A DNA stretch of 64,000 nucleotides from CBDBZX01 sp965213645 (lineage in GTDB: Bacteria; Deinococcota; Deinococci; Deinococcales; Trueperaceae): NCBI GenBank assembly GCA_965213645.1, contig CBDBZX010000002.1:806001-870000 (forward strand). The letters are read 5' to 3'. The notes under the pieces are model-generated. The model was not told where the DNA came from. It did no database searches and was given only the letters and a program-made list of their open reading frames with translations. How positions within the stretch are numbered: the stretch's first letter is position 1; every line of letters starts with the position of its first letter. A program made the position numbers and the translations under genes. This document shows positions 34,826 through 43,921 of the stretch, piece after piece.

Positions 34826-36750
34826 TTCGCCCTGTTCTTCGCCGTATTTACGCTATTTTGTTGCTCGGAGCCTTCGCGCTGCTCCCCTTGGCATTGGCTC
34901 AGTCCGCTACCCAGCCTTCCAGCCAGCCTACGAACCAACCTACGAACCAGCCTGAAGACAACCTCTTGGTGACCTATCAAGAGGCGTTCACCGCGCTTGA
35001 CGCCAGCGTCAAGGCGCTGCCCCAAGACAGCGCGACGAGCGCGGCGCAGCTCGAGAGGGCCCAACTCGGGTTCACCTCCTTGGCCGATAACGCCCCCGCC
35101 CCCCTCATCAGCGGCCTCAGCAGCACCTTTGAACGCGCCCGCGACGCGATTCGCAACCGCTCACAGGTGGACTTGGCCGTTCAAGCCGCCGTGCTCAAAG
35201 GGGGCTTTCACCGCCTCGTTTACGAAGCCGCGTTACAAGACGCCGCTGCGGGCAACGCAACAGATTTTGCCCAAGCGCAGCGCCGCCTCGCGCAACTCGC
35301 CACCGACATGGGGCTCTCCGCAGAAACGCAGAGCGCCTTAGGAGAGGTGCAGACGCGCCGCGCCCTGCAAGCCGCTTTCGAAGCGGGCGTCGCCGAGACG
35401 ATCGGCGCACGCCTCGAGACCACCGAAGAGGTCGCCGCCACCGACACGAACTTCGCGTATCAAGCTATCGCGCAGGCTTACGGTAAATTCATCCCCGTCC
35501 AGGATTCGCCGCGCCTTCCAGAGGAAACAGCGGACACGTTCGTGAGCGCCTTCGGTGCGCTCGTTGGCGCTCAGAATGACGTGCTAGGCGCGCAAGTCGC
35601 GCAGCTTAGCGAGCAGATGCAAACCTTCGGAGCGGCGGCGAACGCGGTGCTCAATCCGAACGCCGTGACTAGTGGCGCTCAGATAGAGGCGCTTAGCGAA
35701 CAGGCGCAGACGCTCGAGGCCGCCGCCGCCAATCCTGCGCTCAACGCCAGCGCCAGCGCGGGCACACAGGGAGCTGAAGCCGTGAGCACGGCTCAGCAGG
35801 TGTCGCAGCAGAACCCACAACAAACCTCCCAGCAGGCATTATCGCAAAGCGCACAAACTACGCCGAGTGAAGAGGAGCCCATACAAGAAGCTCAGCCTGA
35901 TGCGCTCGTGCTCGAGCTACAAAGCTACACCCTCGCCGCAGACGCCTCGGCGCGCTTGGAGTCGGCGTACCGCGCTCAGGGGCTTACCAACGTTCAAGAC
36001 GCGCTCGATATCCTCTACGCAGGGGGCGCAAAGGCGCTCGCCGCCGCGCAACTCGGCGAGGTGACTCGAGCGCAAATCTTAGTGGGCGAGTTTGGCGCGG
36101 ACTACCGCAGCCTCATCGCGCCCCTACTCACTGACGAGAGCGTCCGTAACACGACCAACCGACTCGTCGAAGGGCTGCAAGACTCGCCCGCGTTGCGCCC
36201 GCAAGACCTGAACGTCTTGCTCGGTCAAGTCAGCGTGGTGGCGAACAGCTTGCAAGGCGGCGAGCCTTCCTTGTGGAGCCGCCTCTCGGCGAGCACCGGG
36301 CTCTTCTGGATGGGACCCATTCGCCTCAGCATCATGATCATCCTCTGCTTCTTCGCCTTCGTGCCGCTCTACCTCTTAAACCTCGCCTTCGGCGGCGGCA
36401 ACCGCAACTGGCAGTACATCGGCGTGGCGCTCTTTTTGCTCCTCTTGCCCGTTATCTTCGAGGGTCTGAGCTTCATCGGCTCGGCGGTGGCGACCTTTGC
36501 GGGCGTCTCCGCGCTCGCGCCCGCCGCGACCTTGTCCATCTTCCAAACGCCGATTGCAAGGGTCACTTGGGCTGTCGTTACGGCTATCGCGATCGCCTTT
36601 GCCAGCGTCGGACTCTACGGCATCTGCGTGCAGTTCGGCCTGCTCGGTCAGCGCGAGGAGCCAACCAGCGACACCTCGGCTAGTGACACGCAGCTCTACC
36701 TCACCTCTGACGGTCCCGATACGGCGGTTGACTGGGACGACGAGTTCTAA
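34822..36750 (+). CDS. Exported helical protein with C-terminal membrane anchor
   Basis: 642 residues. A signal peptide (hydrophobic about 10-25, ending ALAQ) is followed by a Gln/Pro/Thr repeat (SQPTNQPTNQP), about 440 residues of alanine-rich helices outside the cytoplasm broken by a Gln/Ser-rich stretch (about 325-355), and then three membrane helices (about 495-515, 530-560 and 580-608). A short acidic cytosolic tail ends in AVDWDDEF. No known family was recognised. Sandwiched between two roadblock-like proteins and translationally coupled to the first, it is a likely membrane receptor or anchor for them; this is inferred from context. Confidence 0.75.
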   Translation: MIRPVLRRIYAILLLGAFALLPLALAQSATQPSSQPTNQPTNQPEDNLLVTYQEAFTALDASVKALPQDSATSAAQLERAQLGFTSLADNAPAPLISGLSSTFERARDAIRNRSQVDLAVQAAVLKGGFHRLVYEAALQDAAAGNATDFAQAQRRLAQLATDMGLSAETQSALGEVQTRRALQAAFEAGVAETIGARLETTEEVAATDTNFAYQAIAQAYGKFIPVQDSPRLPEETADTFVSAFGALVGAQNDVLGAQVAQLSEQMQTFGAAANAVLNPNAVTSGAQIEALSEQAQTLEAAAANPALNASASAGTQGAEAVSTAQQVSQQNPQQTSQQALSQSAQTTPSEEEPIQEAQPDALVLELQSYTLAADASARLESAYRAQGLTNVQDALDILYAGGAKALAAAQLGEVTRAQILVGEFGADYRSLIAPLLTDESVRNTTNRLVEGLQDSPALRPQDLNVLLGQVSVVANSLQGGEPSLWSRLSASTGLFWMGPIRLSIMIILCFFAFVPLYLLNLAFGGGNRNWQYIGVALFLLLLPVIFEGLSFIGSAVATFAGVSALAPAATLSIFQTPIARVTWAVVTAIAIAFASVGLYGICVQFGLLGQREEPTSDTSASDTQLYLTSDGPDTAVDWDDEF

Positions 36751-36753
36751 CCT

Positions 36754-38925
36754 ATGGCAAACCCGGTCTACCAAGCAACCATCAAGCAGCTAGAGGGTGT
36801 CCTCTCGCCTCGCGTGGCCTCACAGTCGCTGCAAGAGGGGCTGAAAAAGCTCCAGAAGACCCCCGACACCGTCGCGGTGGAGGACGTGGAGACCATCCTC
36901 AAAGCGCAGGTCTACCGCCGCTTGCAAGTTACGCTGCCACCTGACAAGGCGAAGGACGCGGTTCAGCGCCTTTTGGAAGGTCTGCGCGACGTGCCTAAAG
37001 GTGGTGCGGCAGATACAGCGGACACAGGGGTAGACCTGCAAGCGCAAGCGCGGGACATAGGAGCGCTTAAAGACGCGCTCAAGCCCTTTAACCTCTACTT
37101 CGAGTGGCCTGAAACGCAAAAACTTCGGGCGCAGTTGCAGCTTTTAGAGGCCGAGCAAGAGGCGGGCCGCGACGCGCATGAACTCATCGACGAGGCGAGA
37201 GCGCAACTCGGCGTGATGGAGCAGAAGCTCGAGGGCCAACTCGTCACCCAAGCCAAAGAGCTGAGCGAGCTAAAGGACGCTTTTAAGCAGGTCAAGTCTC
37301 TAGGTGGCTCCAAGGTGCGCCGCTTGGAGAACCTCATCGGACAGATTGAGAGCGCCCAGGAGGGGCGGCAGAGCGCCCCTAGCGAGGTGGAGCGGGCGCG
37401 TAAAATCGCTACCGACTTGCGCAAGCTCGTGGCGTCGGCGGTGTTGGAGCCCTCTGAGGAGACGTCGGCTGCCCCTAGTCAGGAAAACCTAACGTCTGTC
37501 CAGACCTCTCGGGTCAGTGAAGAACTTAAACGCCTCGACCTGGAGAACGACGTCCGCGAGCTAGAGCGCCTCACAGGTGAGTTCGCCAACCTCTTCCTCT
37601 TCGAACCCGCGCTCGCTGAGCACATCGAAGGCGCTCGGGCGACGCTCGCCGCGCAGACACCGCTTGGCGAGCGCCTGGGCGAACTGCGCGAGCGCCTCGT
37701 ACAGGCACAGACGGCGCTGCGCGACGAACTGCGCACCGAACTCGGCGACATCGCAGCCTACGTGAAAACGTTAGATGATGTGGACACCCACGAGCTAGAG
37801 GTTGCGCTGCCCATCACCCTCAGCGTGTTGGAAACGACGCTGCCCGCTCGCGCCGACGTGCAGCGCGTCCGCGACCTCTACAGCCTGCTCACCGCCGAAG
37901 GAACGGATGACCCCGAGAGGGCGGCGCAAATCGCCGAACTGCACGGGTTGGAGAGCGAAGCGGCGGCGTACTTGGAGCTTGACGACGACGCGGCGACGCA
38001 ACTCGCGCTGCTCTTGGACGCTTCGCGCACACAGCTCGAGGTGGGCCGTGAAGCCGCTGACTTGTCCCAAGCCTGGCCGCTCCTCAAAGAGGTGCGTGAG
38101 GTCGTCGCGCAGCGAGCCGTGACCTTTGAGCCGCGCCTAGACGCCGCGCTAGAAGCGTTTGGCCCCATCGCTAGCCTCAACACCGATGAAACGCTCAGCG
38201 TGAAACGTACGCTGCGTCACCTAGACGCGCAGAGAACAGCGTTTGGCCGCGTCGCCCCAAGGATGCAGGCGCAACTCATCACCGCGCTGAGCGAAGCCGA
38301 AGCGACGCTCGGGGAGCTGCAAGGCGTGTGGGAAGCGACTCGAGCCGTAGCGGGTCAACTCGTCAGTGGCAACATGTTCGACGATATTTTGGGCATCTTC
38401 GGGTCCGATGAGGAGGCCGAAGATGAAGGAGTGGACACCGCTGACCCCGAGGCGGCAGCGGAAGTCATTCAAGATATAAAAGAAGATGTTAAAGACGAAG
38501 ATGTTAAAGACATAGAGGCGGACGCGCAACTTCAGAGTTGGCTAGACACCTACGCGCAGCTTCAGGGCGTGAGCGGCGCGGCGCTCTTTTTGCAAGAGGG
38601 CCGCGTAACAGCGGGTGAAAGAGGCACGTTCACGCCGACTTTTCACCGAGCTGTTAGAGCGTTAGCGCGTGACCTCAGCCAACTTGGTAGCGCCCTAAAG
38701 GTGGGTAAGGCGAGTATTTACACGCTCGAGCTATCCAACCAAACCGTCGTCACCGCGTGGCCGAACGACCACGCCTACTTAGGGCTCATCGTCACCACGC
38801 CCGCTATGCTCAACCCGACGCTCAAAAAGCTGCGCGGTGAGTTGCCTGATTTAAGTGATTTGCTAAACTCATTACATGGCGCGACCCGGCGTGACACAAT
38901 CCAGCCTGGACCTACCCACGCTTGA
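36754..38925 (+). CDS. Roadblock-like coiled-coil protein B with shared N-terminal module
   Basis: 723 residues, cytosolic. Residues 1-80 repeat the N-terminal module of the first gene of the operon. About 90-570 are long, charged, heptad-like helices (EAEQEAGRDAHELIDEARAQ and many similar segments), so an extended coiled coil is likely. A very acidic patch (about 545-590, rich in Asp/Glu/Val/Lys) precedes a C-terminal domain (about 590-710; LDTYAQLQGVSGAALFLQEG to MLNPTLKKLRGEL) whose pattern of strands fits a second roadblock-like fold. Starts 3 bases after the upstream stop; its last 50 bases overlap tsaE. Confidence 0.72.
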   Translation: MANPVYQATIKQLEGVLSPRVASQSLQEGLKKLQKTPDTVAVEDVETILKAQVYRRLQVTLPPDKAKDAVQRLLEGLRDVPKGGAADTADTGVDLQAQARDIGALKDALKPFNLYFEWPETQKLRAQLQLLEAEQEAGRDAHELIDEARAQLGVMEQKLEGQLVTQAKELSELKDAFKQVKSLGGSKVRRLENLIGQIESAQEGRQSAPSEVERARKIATDLRKLVASAVLEPSEETSAAPSQENLTSVQTSRVSEELKRLDLENDVRELERLTGEFANLFLFEPALAEHIEGARATLAAQTPLGERLGELRERLVQAQTALRDELRTELGDIAAYVKTLDDVDTHELEVALPITLSVLETTLPARADVQRVRDLYSLLTAEGTDDPERAAQIAELHGLESEAAAYLELDDDAATQLALLLDASRTQLEVGREAADLSQAWPLLKEVREVVAQRAVTFEPRLDAALEAFGPIASLNTDETLSVKRTLRHLDAQRTAFGRVAPRMQAQLITALSEAEATLGELQGVWEATRAVAGQLVSGNMFDDILGIFGSDEEAEDEGVDTADPEAAAEVIQDIKEDVKDEDVKDIEADAQLQSWLDTYAQLQGVSGAALFLQEGRVTAGERGTFTPTFHRAVRALARDLSQLGSALKVGKASIYTLELSNQTVVTAWPNDHAYLGLIVTTPAMLNPTLKKLRGELPDLSDLLNSLHGATRRDTIQPGPTHA
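38864..38869 (+). promoter_or_regulatory. -10 box TAAACT inside the 3' end of the upstream gene, for tsaE
   Basis: TAAACT ends 6 bases before ATG 38876, within the coding end of the roadblock-like gene, so tsaE may be expressed on its own. Confidence 0.5.
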
Positions 38926-39370
38926 GGAGACTGAGCAGTTCGCCCGGTCTCTCCTAACGCTCGCGCCGGAGGGTACCCTCCTCATTTTGTCGGGTCCGCT
39001 CGGCGCAGGTAAGACGGCGCTGGTGCAGGCGCTCGGGCGACACCTTAACAGCTCCGCTCGCGTCAGCAGCCCGACGTATACGCTTATTCACGAATACCCA
39101 ACCCCGGAAGGGCCGCTCGTCCATATCGACGCCTACCGCCTGCCGAGCGCCGAAGCGCTCTTCGACCTCGGCCTGGAGGACTATTTGGCGCGGGCTCGCC
39201 TAGTTGCAGTGGAGTGGGGCGAGGGGTTACTGAGCGAGTTCCCCGACGCTTTAGAGGTGAGGCTCGAGCTGACCGACGAGGTGAGACGCGCGACCGTACT
39301 GAGGCAAGGGCGAATTGTCACGTTGAAGAATAAGACGCCGAAAGACAGAACGCCGAAAGATAGAACGTAG
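38876..39370 (+). CDS. tsaE: tRNA threonylcarbamoyladenosine biosynthesis ATPase TsaE
   Basis: 164 residues. P-loop SGPLGAGKTALVQ (Gly40-Thr47), SSPTYTLIHEY, HIDAYRL and LVAVEWGEGL are the TsaE signatures. TsaE works with TsaB and TsaD to put the t6A modification on tRNAs that read ANN codons; tsaB lies at 45122-45691. The C-terminus is a short lysine-rich repeat (TPKDRTPKDRT). It overlaps the upstream gene by 50 bases. Confidence 0.93.
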   Translation: MARPGVTQSSLDLPTLEETEQFARSLLTLAPEGTLLILSGPLGAGKTALVQALGRHLNSSARVSSPTYTLIHEYPTPEGPLVHIDAYRLPSAEALFDLGLEDYLARARLVAVEWGEGLLSEFPDALEVRLELTDEVRRATVLRQGRIVTLKNKTPKDRTPKDRT

Positions 39371-39540
39371 GGCGAGACATACGCTTAGCAACCCGTAGCC
39401 AATACCCCTTATACTGCTAGAACTCTTTGCATTTCGCACAATCGTTTTGCCGCGCAAGGGCTTGATAGCGACCGAAAGCGCTTTTTGCGACCTCTTTAGC
39501 GTGGTGGAGCAATACCAGACTGAAGAGGGAGTGTCACAAT

Positions 39541-39783
39541 GTGATCGCGAAGCTCGTCGCGAAGCTCCCACTTTTTTACGTCGCCGCGACCTTTGCCGCT
39601 GGCGGCGACCTGGCTAGGTGCTATCGGCAGCGCTGGCTTACCGAATCGTTCTTCAAATCTGCCAAGCATGGCTCATCGTTTCGGGTACCGGGCTTAAAGC
39701 CGAAGCACTTAGTAGCAGGTATACCCTGGTTAGGGCACTTTCATCTGGTCAGCTACACTCTCAATAACAAGAACATCTTTTAG
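39541..39783 (+). pseudogene. Transposase C-terminal remnant (IS4-like DDE type)
   Basis: The encoded CYRQRWLTESFFKSAKHGSSF matches the Y-x-x-R-W-x-x-E-x-F-F-K-x-x-K region of IS4-like transposases, where Glu is the last catalytic residue of the DDE triad. The upstream catalytic part is missing and no good start is seen. The final 22 codons lie inside sequence shared with the 76-bp repeat family (39715-39809), including the TAG stop. In 39371-39540 only decayed sequence is visible. Confidence 0.75.
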
Positions 39784-39809
39784 CACGCACTTTAAGGGAT
39801 GATATCTGC
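39715..39809 (+). repeat. Long relative of the 76-bp repeat, overlapping the transposase end
   Basis: Compared with the 76-bp copies this one starts with the same GCAGGTAT, has 19 additional bases (39723-39741), and then matches them base for base in length from CATCTGGTCAG to GATGATATCTGC. The extra bases keep the transposase frame open, so the 76-bp elements look like deletion products of this transposase end. Confidence 0.7.
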
Positions 39810-39904
39810 GGAGAAGTGTAGCAACGTCAAGTGGAAATGCTATAGGTATCCTTTTAACAGAGAGACGACTCAATTTCGAAGAGGCCAAGAGGCAAATGCA
39901 GCAA

Positions 39905-39924
39905 GGGCGGGTTTGAAACCGCCC
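39905..39924. terminator. Palindrome GGGCGGGTTTGAAACCGCCC
   Basis: Arms GGGCGGGTTT / AAACCGCCC with one mismatch position, followed by ATTTTGT. It may be a terminator or another palindromic repeat. Around it (39810-40012) no gene is seen. Confidence 0.45.
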
Positions 39925-40012
39925 ATTTTGTATATGTCGCACGCGCTCTCACTGAGAAAGATAGTGGTGCGAGTAAAAAGGTTAGGCAATACTCCTAGGT
40001 GATACTGATTCC

Positions 40013-40042
40013 GATTGATTCGCTTATGATAGCGAATCAATC
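40013..40042. repeat. 12-bp perfect inverted repeat next to the IS110 transposase
   Basis: GATTGATTCGCT and AGCGAATCAATC flank TATGAT, 20 bases after the transposase stop. It may be the target palindrome of the element or its terminator. Confidence 0.55.
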
Positions 40043-40061
40043 CGAGATACTCTGTTAAAAG

Positions 40062-41003
40062 TCAAGGTTCTAGGGTTGGTTTGAAGGGTTGGTTAGAGCA
40101 TAGAACGCCGTAGACGATACGAAGCAGCTTTGCCATAGCAGCGACGAGCGCAACTTTCTTAGGTTTACCTTGCGCGAGCAGGCGTTCATAGAAGGTGCGG
40201 ATACGAGGGTTAAAGCGCTTGGCACAGAGCGCAGGCATGTAGAGCAGACGTCTAAGCGTGGATGACCCCATACGGCTTATCGCGGTGTAAGCTCTGTACG
40301 TTCCTGATTCATGACGCCGAGGTGTCAAGCCAGCCCAAGCGACAAGACAACTGGCTGAAGCAAAGCGCCTGACATCGCCGATTTCGGCAAGGAGACTGCA
40401 AGCCGTGAGCTTGGCAATGCCTGGAATACTCTCGAGCAGTTCGACATCCGAGCGCTGATCTTCTAGGGCGTCTTCGAGCTGTTGTTCGAGCGCCTGCTTC
40501 TCCTCTTTTAGGGAGCGGATGCGGCGCTTGAGCGACGCTTTAACACCTTGGGGAGCGAGTCCAGCTTCGGCTGCTCCAAGGCGGTTTTTGAGGCGGGTCA
40601 TATCATCATTTAAGGCTTGTAATTCTCTAACGATGTCTTTAGCTTGCTCGTTTAACTTAGGGCTAGGCGTAGGCTCACGTTCTTTAGCGAACTGGGCTAA
40701 GAGCGCCGCGTCTACTTTGTCTGTTTTATTGCGCCGATTCTGGCTCTTTGCAAAGCCGAGAATCTGTCTGGGGTTGATGACGCTCACCAGAACGTTCTGT
40801 GCTTGTAAATCTTGTTGTAGACGCAAGTGGTAGACGCCAGTCGCCTCTAAGACAACGCGGGAATATCGGTCTTTAAGCGTAGCGATGATCTGCTCAAAGC
40901 CTGTTTTATTATTCTCGACACGAAGGTGCTTGACTTCCCCGGTAGCCGCTAAGATGCAAACGTCCAAGTGCGCTTTACTGACGTCAATACCAATCCAGCA
41001 CAT
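40062..41003 (-). CDS. IS110 family transposase
   Basis: 313 residues, full length for the family. The RuvC-like DEDD domain shows Asp7 (IGIDVSK), Glu53 (VLEATGVYH) and Asp95/Asp98 (NKTDKVDA). The C-terminal half has LLESIPGIAKLTACSLLAEIGD, AWAGLTPRRHESG and SRMGSSTLRRLLY, the latter with the conserved serine used for strand exchange. IS110 enzymes recombine DNA under guidance of a bridge RNA from the element's non-coding end. GAGGAGG-type ribosome site before ATG. The frame is intact, so the element may be active. Confidence 0.93.
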   Translation of the reverse strand: MCWIGIDVSKAHLDVCILAATGEVKHLRVENNKTGFEQIIATLKDRYSRVVLEATGVYHLRLQQDLQAQNVLVSVINPRQILGFAKSQNRRNKTDKVDAALLAQFAKEREPTPSPKLNEQAKDIVRELQALNDDMTRLKNRLGAAEAGLAPQGVKASLKRRIRSLKEEKQALEQQLEDALEDQRSDVELLESIPGIAKLTACSLLAEIGDVRRFASASCLVAWAGLTPRRHESGTYRAYTAISRMGSSTLRRLLYMPALCAKRFNPRIRTFYERLLAQGKPKKVALVAAMAKLLRIVYGVLCSNQPFKPTLEP

Positions 41004-41160
41004 GCTTGACCTCCTCTAGGCAGAGTTACCCTTATCCACCTTCACACCGGGCTTGTTATTCGACCTCAAAGGGTCAGGATACTTCTTCGGTATCTTGAAG
41101 GTGGCAAGAGGTGGAGCTATCTCGGGTACGAACTTTTGAGTTCACGGATGCGAACGCTCT
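41004..41160 (-). ncRNA. Candidate IS110 bridge-RNA region upstream of the transposase
   Basis: In IS110-group elements the guide (bridge) RNA is transcribed from the non-coding end upstream of the transposase. Here about 160 bases separate the transposase start from ordinary sequence. On the minus strand they contain complementary pieces such as CCACCTTCAAGATACC and GGTATCTTGAAGGTGG-like arms (near 41037-41108) that could form stems. The exact ends of the element are not determined. Confidence 0.4.
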
Positions 41161-41221
41161 TCTCTCTTGCCTGTAGTCAACATACAAGCGGATGCGAGTG
41201 GGAAAAGGATACGGGTGGAGC

Positions 41222-41352
41222 GGTATGGAATATCACCGAATGTTTCTCTCGGTGATATGGAATTAAACGGAATCCGTATGAAATGCTTTACACTTTATCC
41301 TCACGCAGCCGGACGCGATACGCCTTCTCACCCGCTGCGTGATAGCGTGAGA
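41222..41352. promoter_or_regulatory. Two hairpins upstream of the TPR gene
   Basis: First hairpin: perfect 10-bp arms ATATCACCGA (41230-41239) and TCGGTGATAT (41249-41258). Second: TCTCACCCGCT (41326-41336) with AGCGTGAGA (41344-41352), with a single unpaired base. The gap 41161-41487 shows no convincing gene; a 75-codon frame (41167-41394) has no family resemblance and no ribosome site. These may be RNA structures in the leader of the next gene or parts of the IS110 end. Confidence 0.4.
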
Positions 41353-41487
41353 GGAGATGAAGGCGCTCATTTGGTCCTCTATCAATATTTGTGATTCTAA
41401 ATGTGAGGTCAGTGGACGCGGTAAAACGAGGCTCTATGACGACAACCTTAAACCGAGCAACTATCGAATGATGAAGGGTACCGTGCT

Positions 41488-43911
41488 GTGAACATTCACG
41501 TTAGTTATCGCCACTACCTCTTACGAAGTCTCGCTACACTGATGCTATTTTGCATTGTCTACAGCGGCTTTGCCTCAGCGCAGATGGGTGCGTCTACGAG
41601 TCTGGCGGTCTTTCCCCTCGAGAGCCAAGAAGCCCTCTTAGGCGTCGCTGTGGCCGAGCGCGTCGCGACTGCCGTCGCCGAGAGGTCGGCGTCGGTAGAG
41701 GTTTTGGGACCGGAGGTTGCACTGGCGCTCGTGCCCCCTTTCGCGGTGCAAAACGGCTTTTTAAACCCCTTGGTCTTTTTGGGGGACCAGAGCACCAGCA
41801 GCCGCACGGCGGCGGCGCTCCTACGCGACGCGCTCGGCGTGGACGCGGCGCTCACCGGGACCATCGAATTCGTGGAGGGGCGGCTCGAGCTGACCTTCTA
41901 CCTCGCCACCCCCAGAGGTCTTCAGACCTTTAGCGCCACCGCGCCCGAAGCGAGCCCCGAAAGGCTCGCGGAGACGATGCTGGCGGTTGTGGAGCAGCGG
42001 GTTCTAGCTGACGTGGATGAAAGCGTCACGGGGGGCGACCAAGCCGCGCTTAGGGCCGACCTTGACGCGATCGACACCATCAACCTAGACACCGCTTACG
42101 GCGACTACGTCGAAGCGTTGGCGCTCCTCAGCGGCGGCCTCCTCGAAGAAGCGCAGGCTGCGCTCGGACGCGCCGTGCGCAGAGAGGTCGGCGCGGACAA
42201 CAAGACGCGTTATCAACAGCTTTTAACAACAGTAGAGACGGCTTTGGAAGGCAGCGTAGAAGAGATCGAGAATTTACCGCTCGCCGCCACCTTGTCGCTC
42301 AGCGTTCAGCCCCCCGATGAGGCGGCGGCGCGGCGCACTTTCCGAACCTTGAGCGAGCAAACAGATATTCCTGCTTACCAGACGTGGTTAGGGCTCTTGC
42401 AAGCGAGTGCAAACAACCCCGAAGAGGCGACGGAAGCGTTCGACGAAGCGGCGAGTTACCCCTATGGACGCGCGGCGCGGGCGCTTTTTGGCGCTTTGAA
42501 TGGAGAAGAAGGACTCAGCGCTGACATTGCCGACGACTTGGAGCGCATCCTAGAGAGCGAGTCGCGGGGCGCACTTTTGGGCGCGATGCTTGTGGCGCAG
42601 CAGTTGGAAGATACAGACTTAGAAATCCGCTTAGCTACCCAACTCAGCCGCGTCGCGCCGAGCTTGCCCTACTCGTTCGAGCGCTTGTCCCAAATCGCCT
42701 TCGATGAGGACAGACCGCTCGACGCCGCGCAAGCCTTGGTGGTGGCGACGCGCCTCGAGCCGGGGAGTGACCTCTACTGGACCAACCTGGGCTGGGCCTA
42801 CTATTTGCTCGGACGTTTAGACGAGAGCGAAGAGGCGTCGCTAAGAGCGGTTGACCTCAACCCGGATGAGTTCATCGCCTGGTACAATTTGGGGCTGACG
42901 AGGGCTGTGACCGGGCGCTTGGGAGAGGCCATGAACGCCTACGCCGAAGCGCTGAGCCGCGACCCCGAGGTGGACGACGCAGCCATTGAGGACTTGGAGA
43001 ACGCTTTAGAACTCTATCCCGATACCCCCGCCATTCACTTCGCCCTCGCCACCCTCTACGAAGCGGAGGATAGAGGCGACGACGCCATCGCCCAATTCGA
43101 ACGCTACCTCGACCTCACTCAACCAGAAGGAGCCGAGGACGCGCCGCGCTTTACTCAACAGGCCGAGGAGCGCTTAGCGGTGCTCCGCGCCCCGCCTGCA
43201 CCACTAGACATCGGTGAGGGCGCGAGGCTCAGCTTAGGACCAGATAACCTGAACGCCGAGACCTTCAGCCCCGGCGACCGCCTCTTCCCCGACTTCGAAC
43301 TCTTTACGCCGGGCGCGGAGTTACCCCAAGAGGTCACGCTCACCTTGCGGCTCGAGGACGCGCAGGGCGAGACGGTTGAGGGCGCGACGTATAGAGAGAC
43401 CTTTCCTATCCCCGGAGACGCGGTGGCGCTGCAAATCGACGACATCGGCTTTACGCTGCCCCCGAGCTTGGAGCCCGGCGCGTATGGGCTCGAGGTCATC
43501 TTGAGCGCCAGCCGCGAGCGCCGCACCAGCGCGACACTCCCTGTGGAGGTAACGGGCGAGCCCTCCTTCGCCCGTCAACTCATCAGCCAGGGCGTCACCT
43601 TGCGCGGCCTCGCCTCGAACCGGGCGCTCTACGACGAGCGCAACCTCTCGTTGGGCAACGACGCGCTCACGCAGCGGCTCCTCGCCGAGTTGCGCAACAA
43701 CGCCGAAGCCGCTCAGGACGCCCTACCCGAAATCACCACAGGCCGCTTTGAAGGGCTAGGCGGAGAGGAACTCTTCAGCGGGAGCAGCGCCCAAGACGTG
43801 CGCGACTTCCTCACCTTTTTGCTCGCTCAGCAGCCCGACGGTGAAGAACTCAGCGCGAGTTTCGTGGACGCCTACGCGCAGTGGGCCTTGGAGGGTGCGC
43901 CTACGCCCTAG
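41488..43911 (+). CDS. Exported TPR-repeat protein
   Basis: 807 residues. A signal peptide is visible (hydrophobic about 12-28, ending FASAQ). Residues 35-190 resemble a curli-assembly or lipoprotein-type domain (LAVFPLESQEALLGVAVAERV, then ALLRDALGVDAALTGTIEF). From about 210 to 570 are tetratricopeptide repeats, clearest at LYWTNLGWAYYLLGRLDESEEA, FIAWYNLGLTRAVTGRLGEAMN and AIHFALATLYEAEDRGDDAI. The C-terminal 240 residues are beta-rich and probably bind a partner. It is likely a periplasmic or cell-envelope scaffold. The start GTG 41488 is the most plausible; convergent with mreB. Confidence 0.82.
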   Translation: MNIHVSYRHYLLRSLATLMLFCIVYSGFASAQMGASTSLAVFPLESQEALLGVAVAERVATAVAERSASVEVLGPEVALALVPPFAVQNGFLNPLVFLGDQSTSSRTAAALLRDALGVDAALTGTIEFVEGRLELTFYLATPRGLQTFSATAPEASPERLAETMLAVVEQRVLADVDESVTGGDQAALRADLDAIDTINLDTAYGDYVEALALLSGGLLEEAQAALGRAVRREVGADNKTRYQQLLTTVETALEGSVEEIENLPLAATLSLSVQPPDEAAARRTFRTLSEQTDIPAYQTWLGLLQASANNPEEATEAFDEAASYPYGRAARALFGALNGEEGLSADIADDLERILESESRGALLGAMLVAQQLEDTDLEIRLATQLSRVAPSLPYSFERLSQIAFDEDRPLDAAQALVVATRLEPGSDLYWTNLGWAYYLLGRLDESEEASLRAVDLNPDEFIAWYNLGLTRAVTGRLGEAMNAYAEALSRDPEVDDAAIEDLENALELYPDTPAIHFALATLYEAEDRGDDAIAQFERYLDLTQPEGAEDAPRFTQQAEERLAVLRAPPAPLDIGEGARLSLGPDNLNAETFSPGDRLFPDFELFTPGAELPQEVTLTLRLEDAQGETVEGATYRETFPIPGDAVALQIDDIGFTLPPSLEPGAYGLEVILSASRERRTSATLPVEVTGEPSFARQLISQGVTLRGLASNRALYDERNLSLGNDALTQRLLAELRNNAEAAQDALPEITTGRFEGLGGEELFSGSSAQDVRDFLTFLLAQQPDGEELSASFVDAYAQWALEGAPTP

Positions 43912-43921
43912 TTTTGAGAAG

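Noticed and set aside
41167..41394. 75-codon frame upstream of the TPR gene
   Set aside because: No ribosome site or family; it overlaps hairpins and the possible end of the IS110 element.
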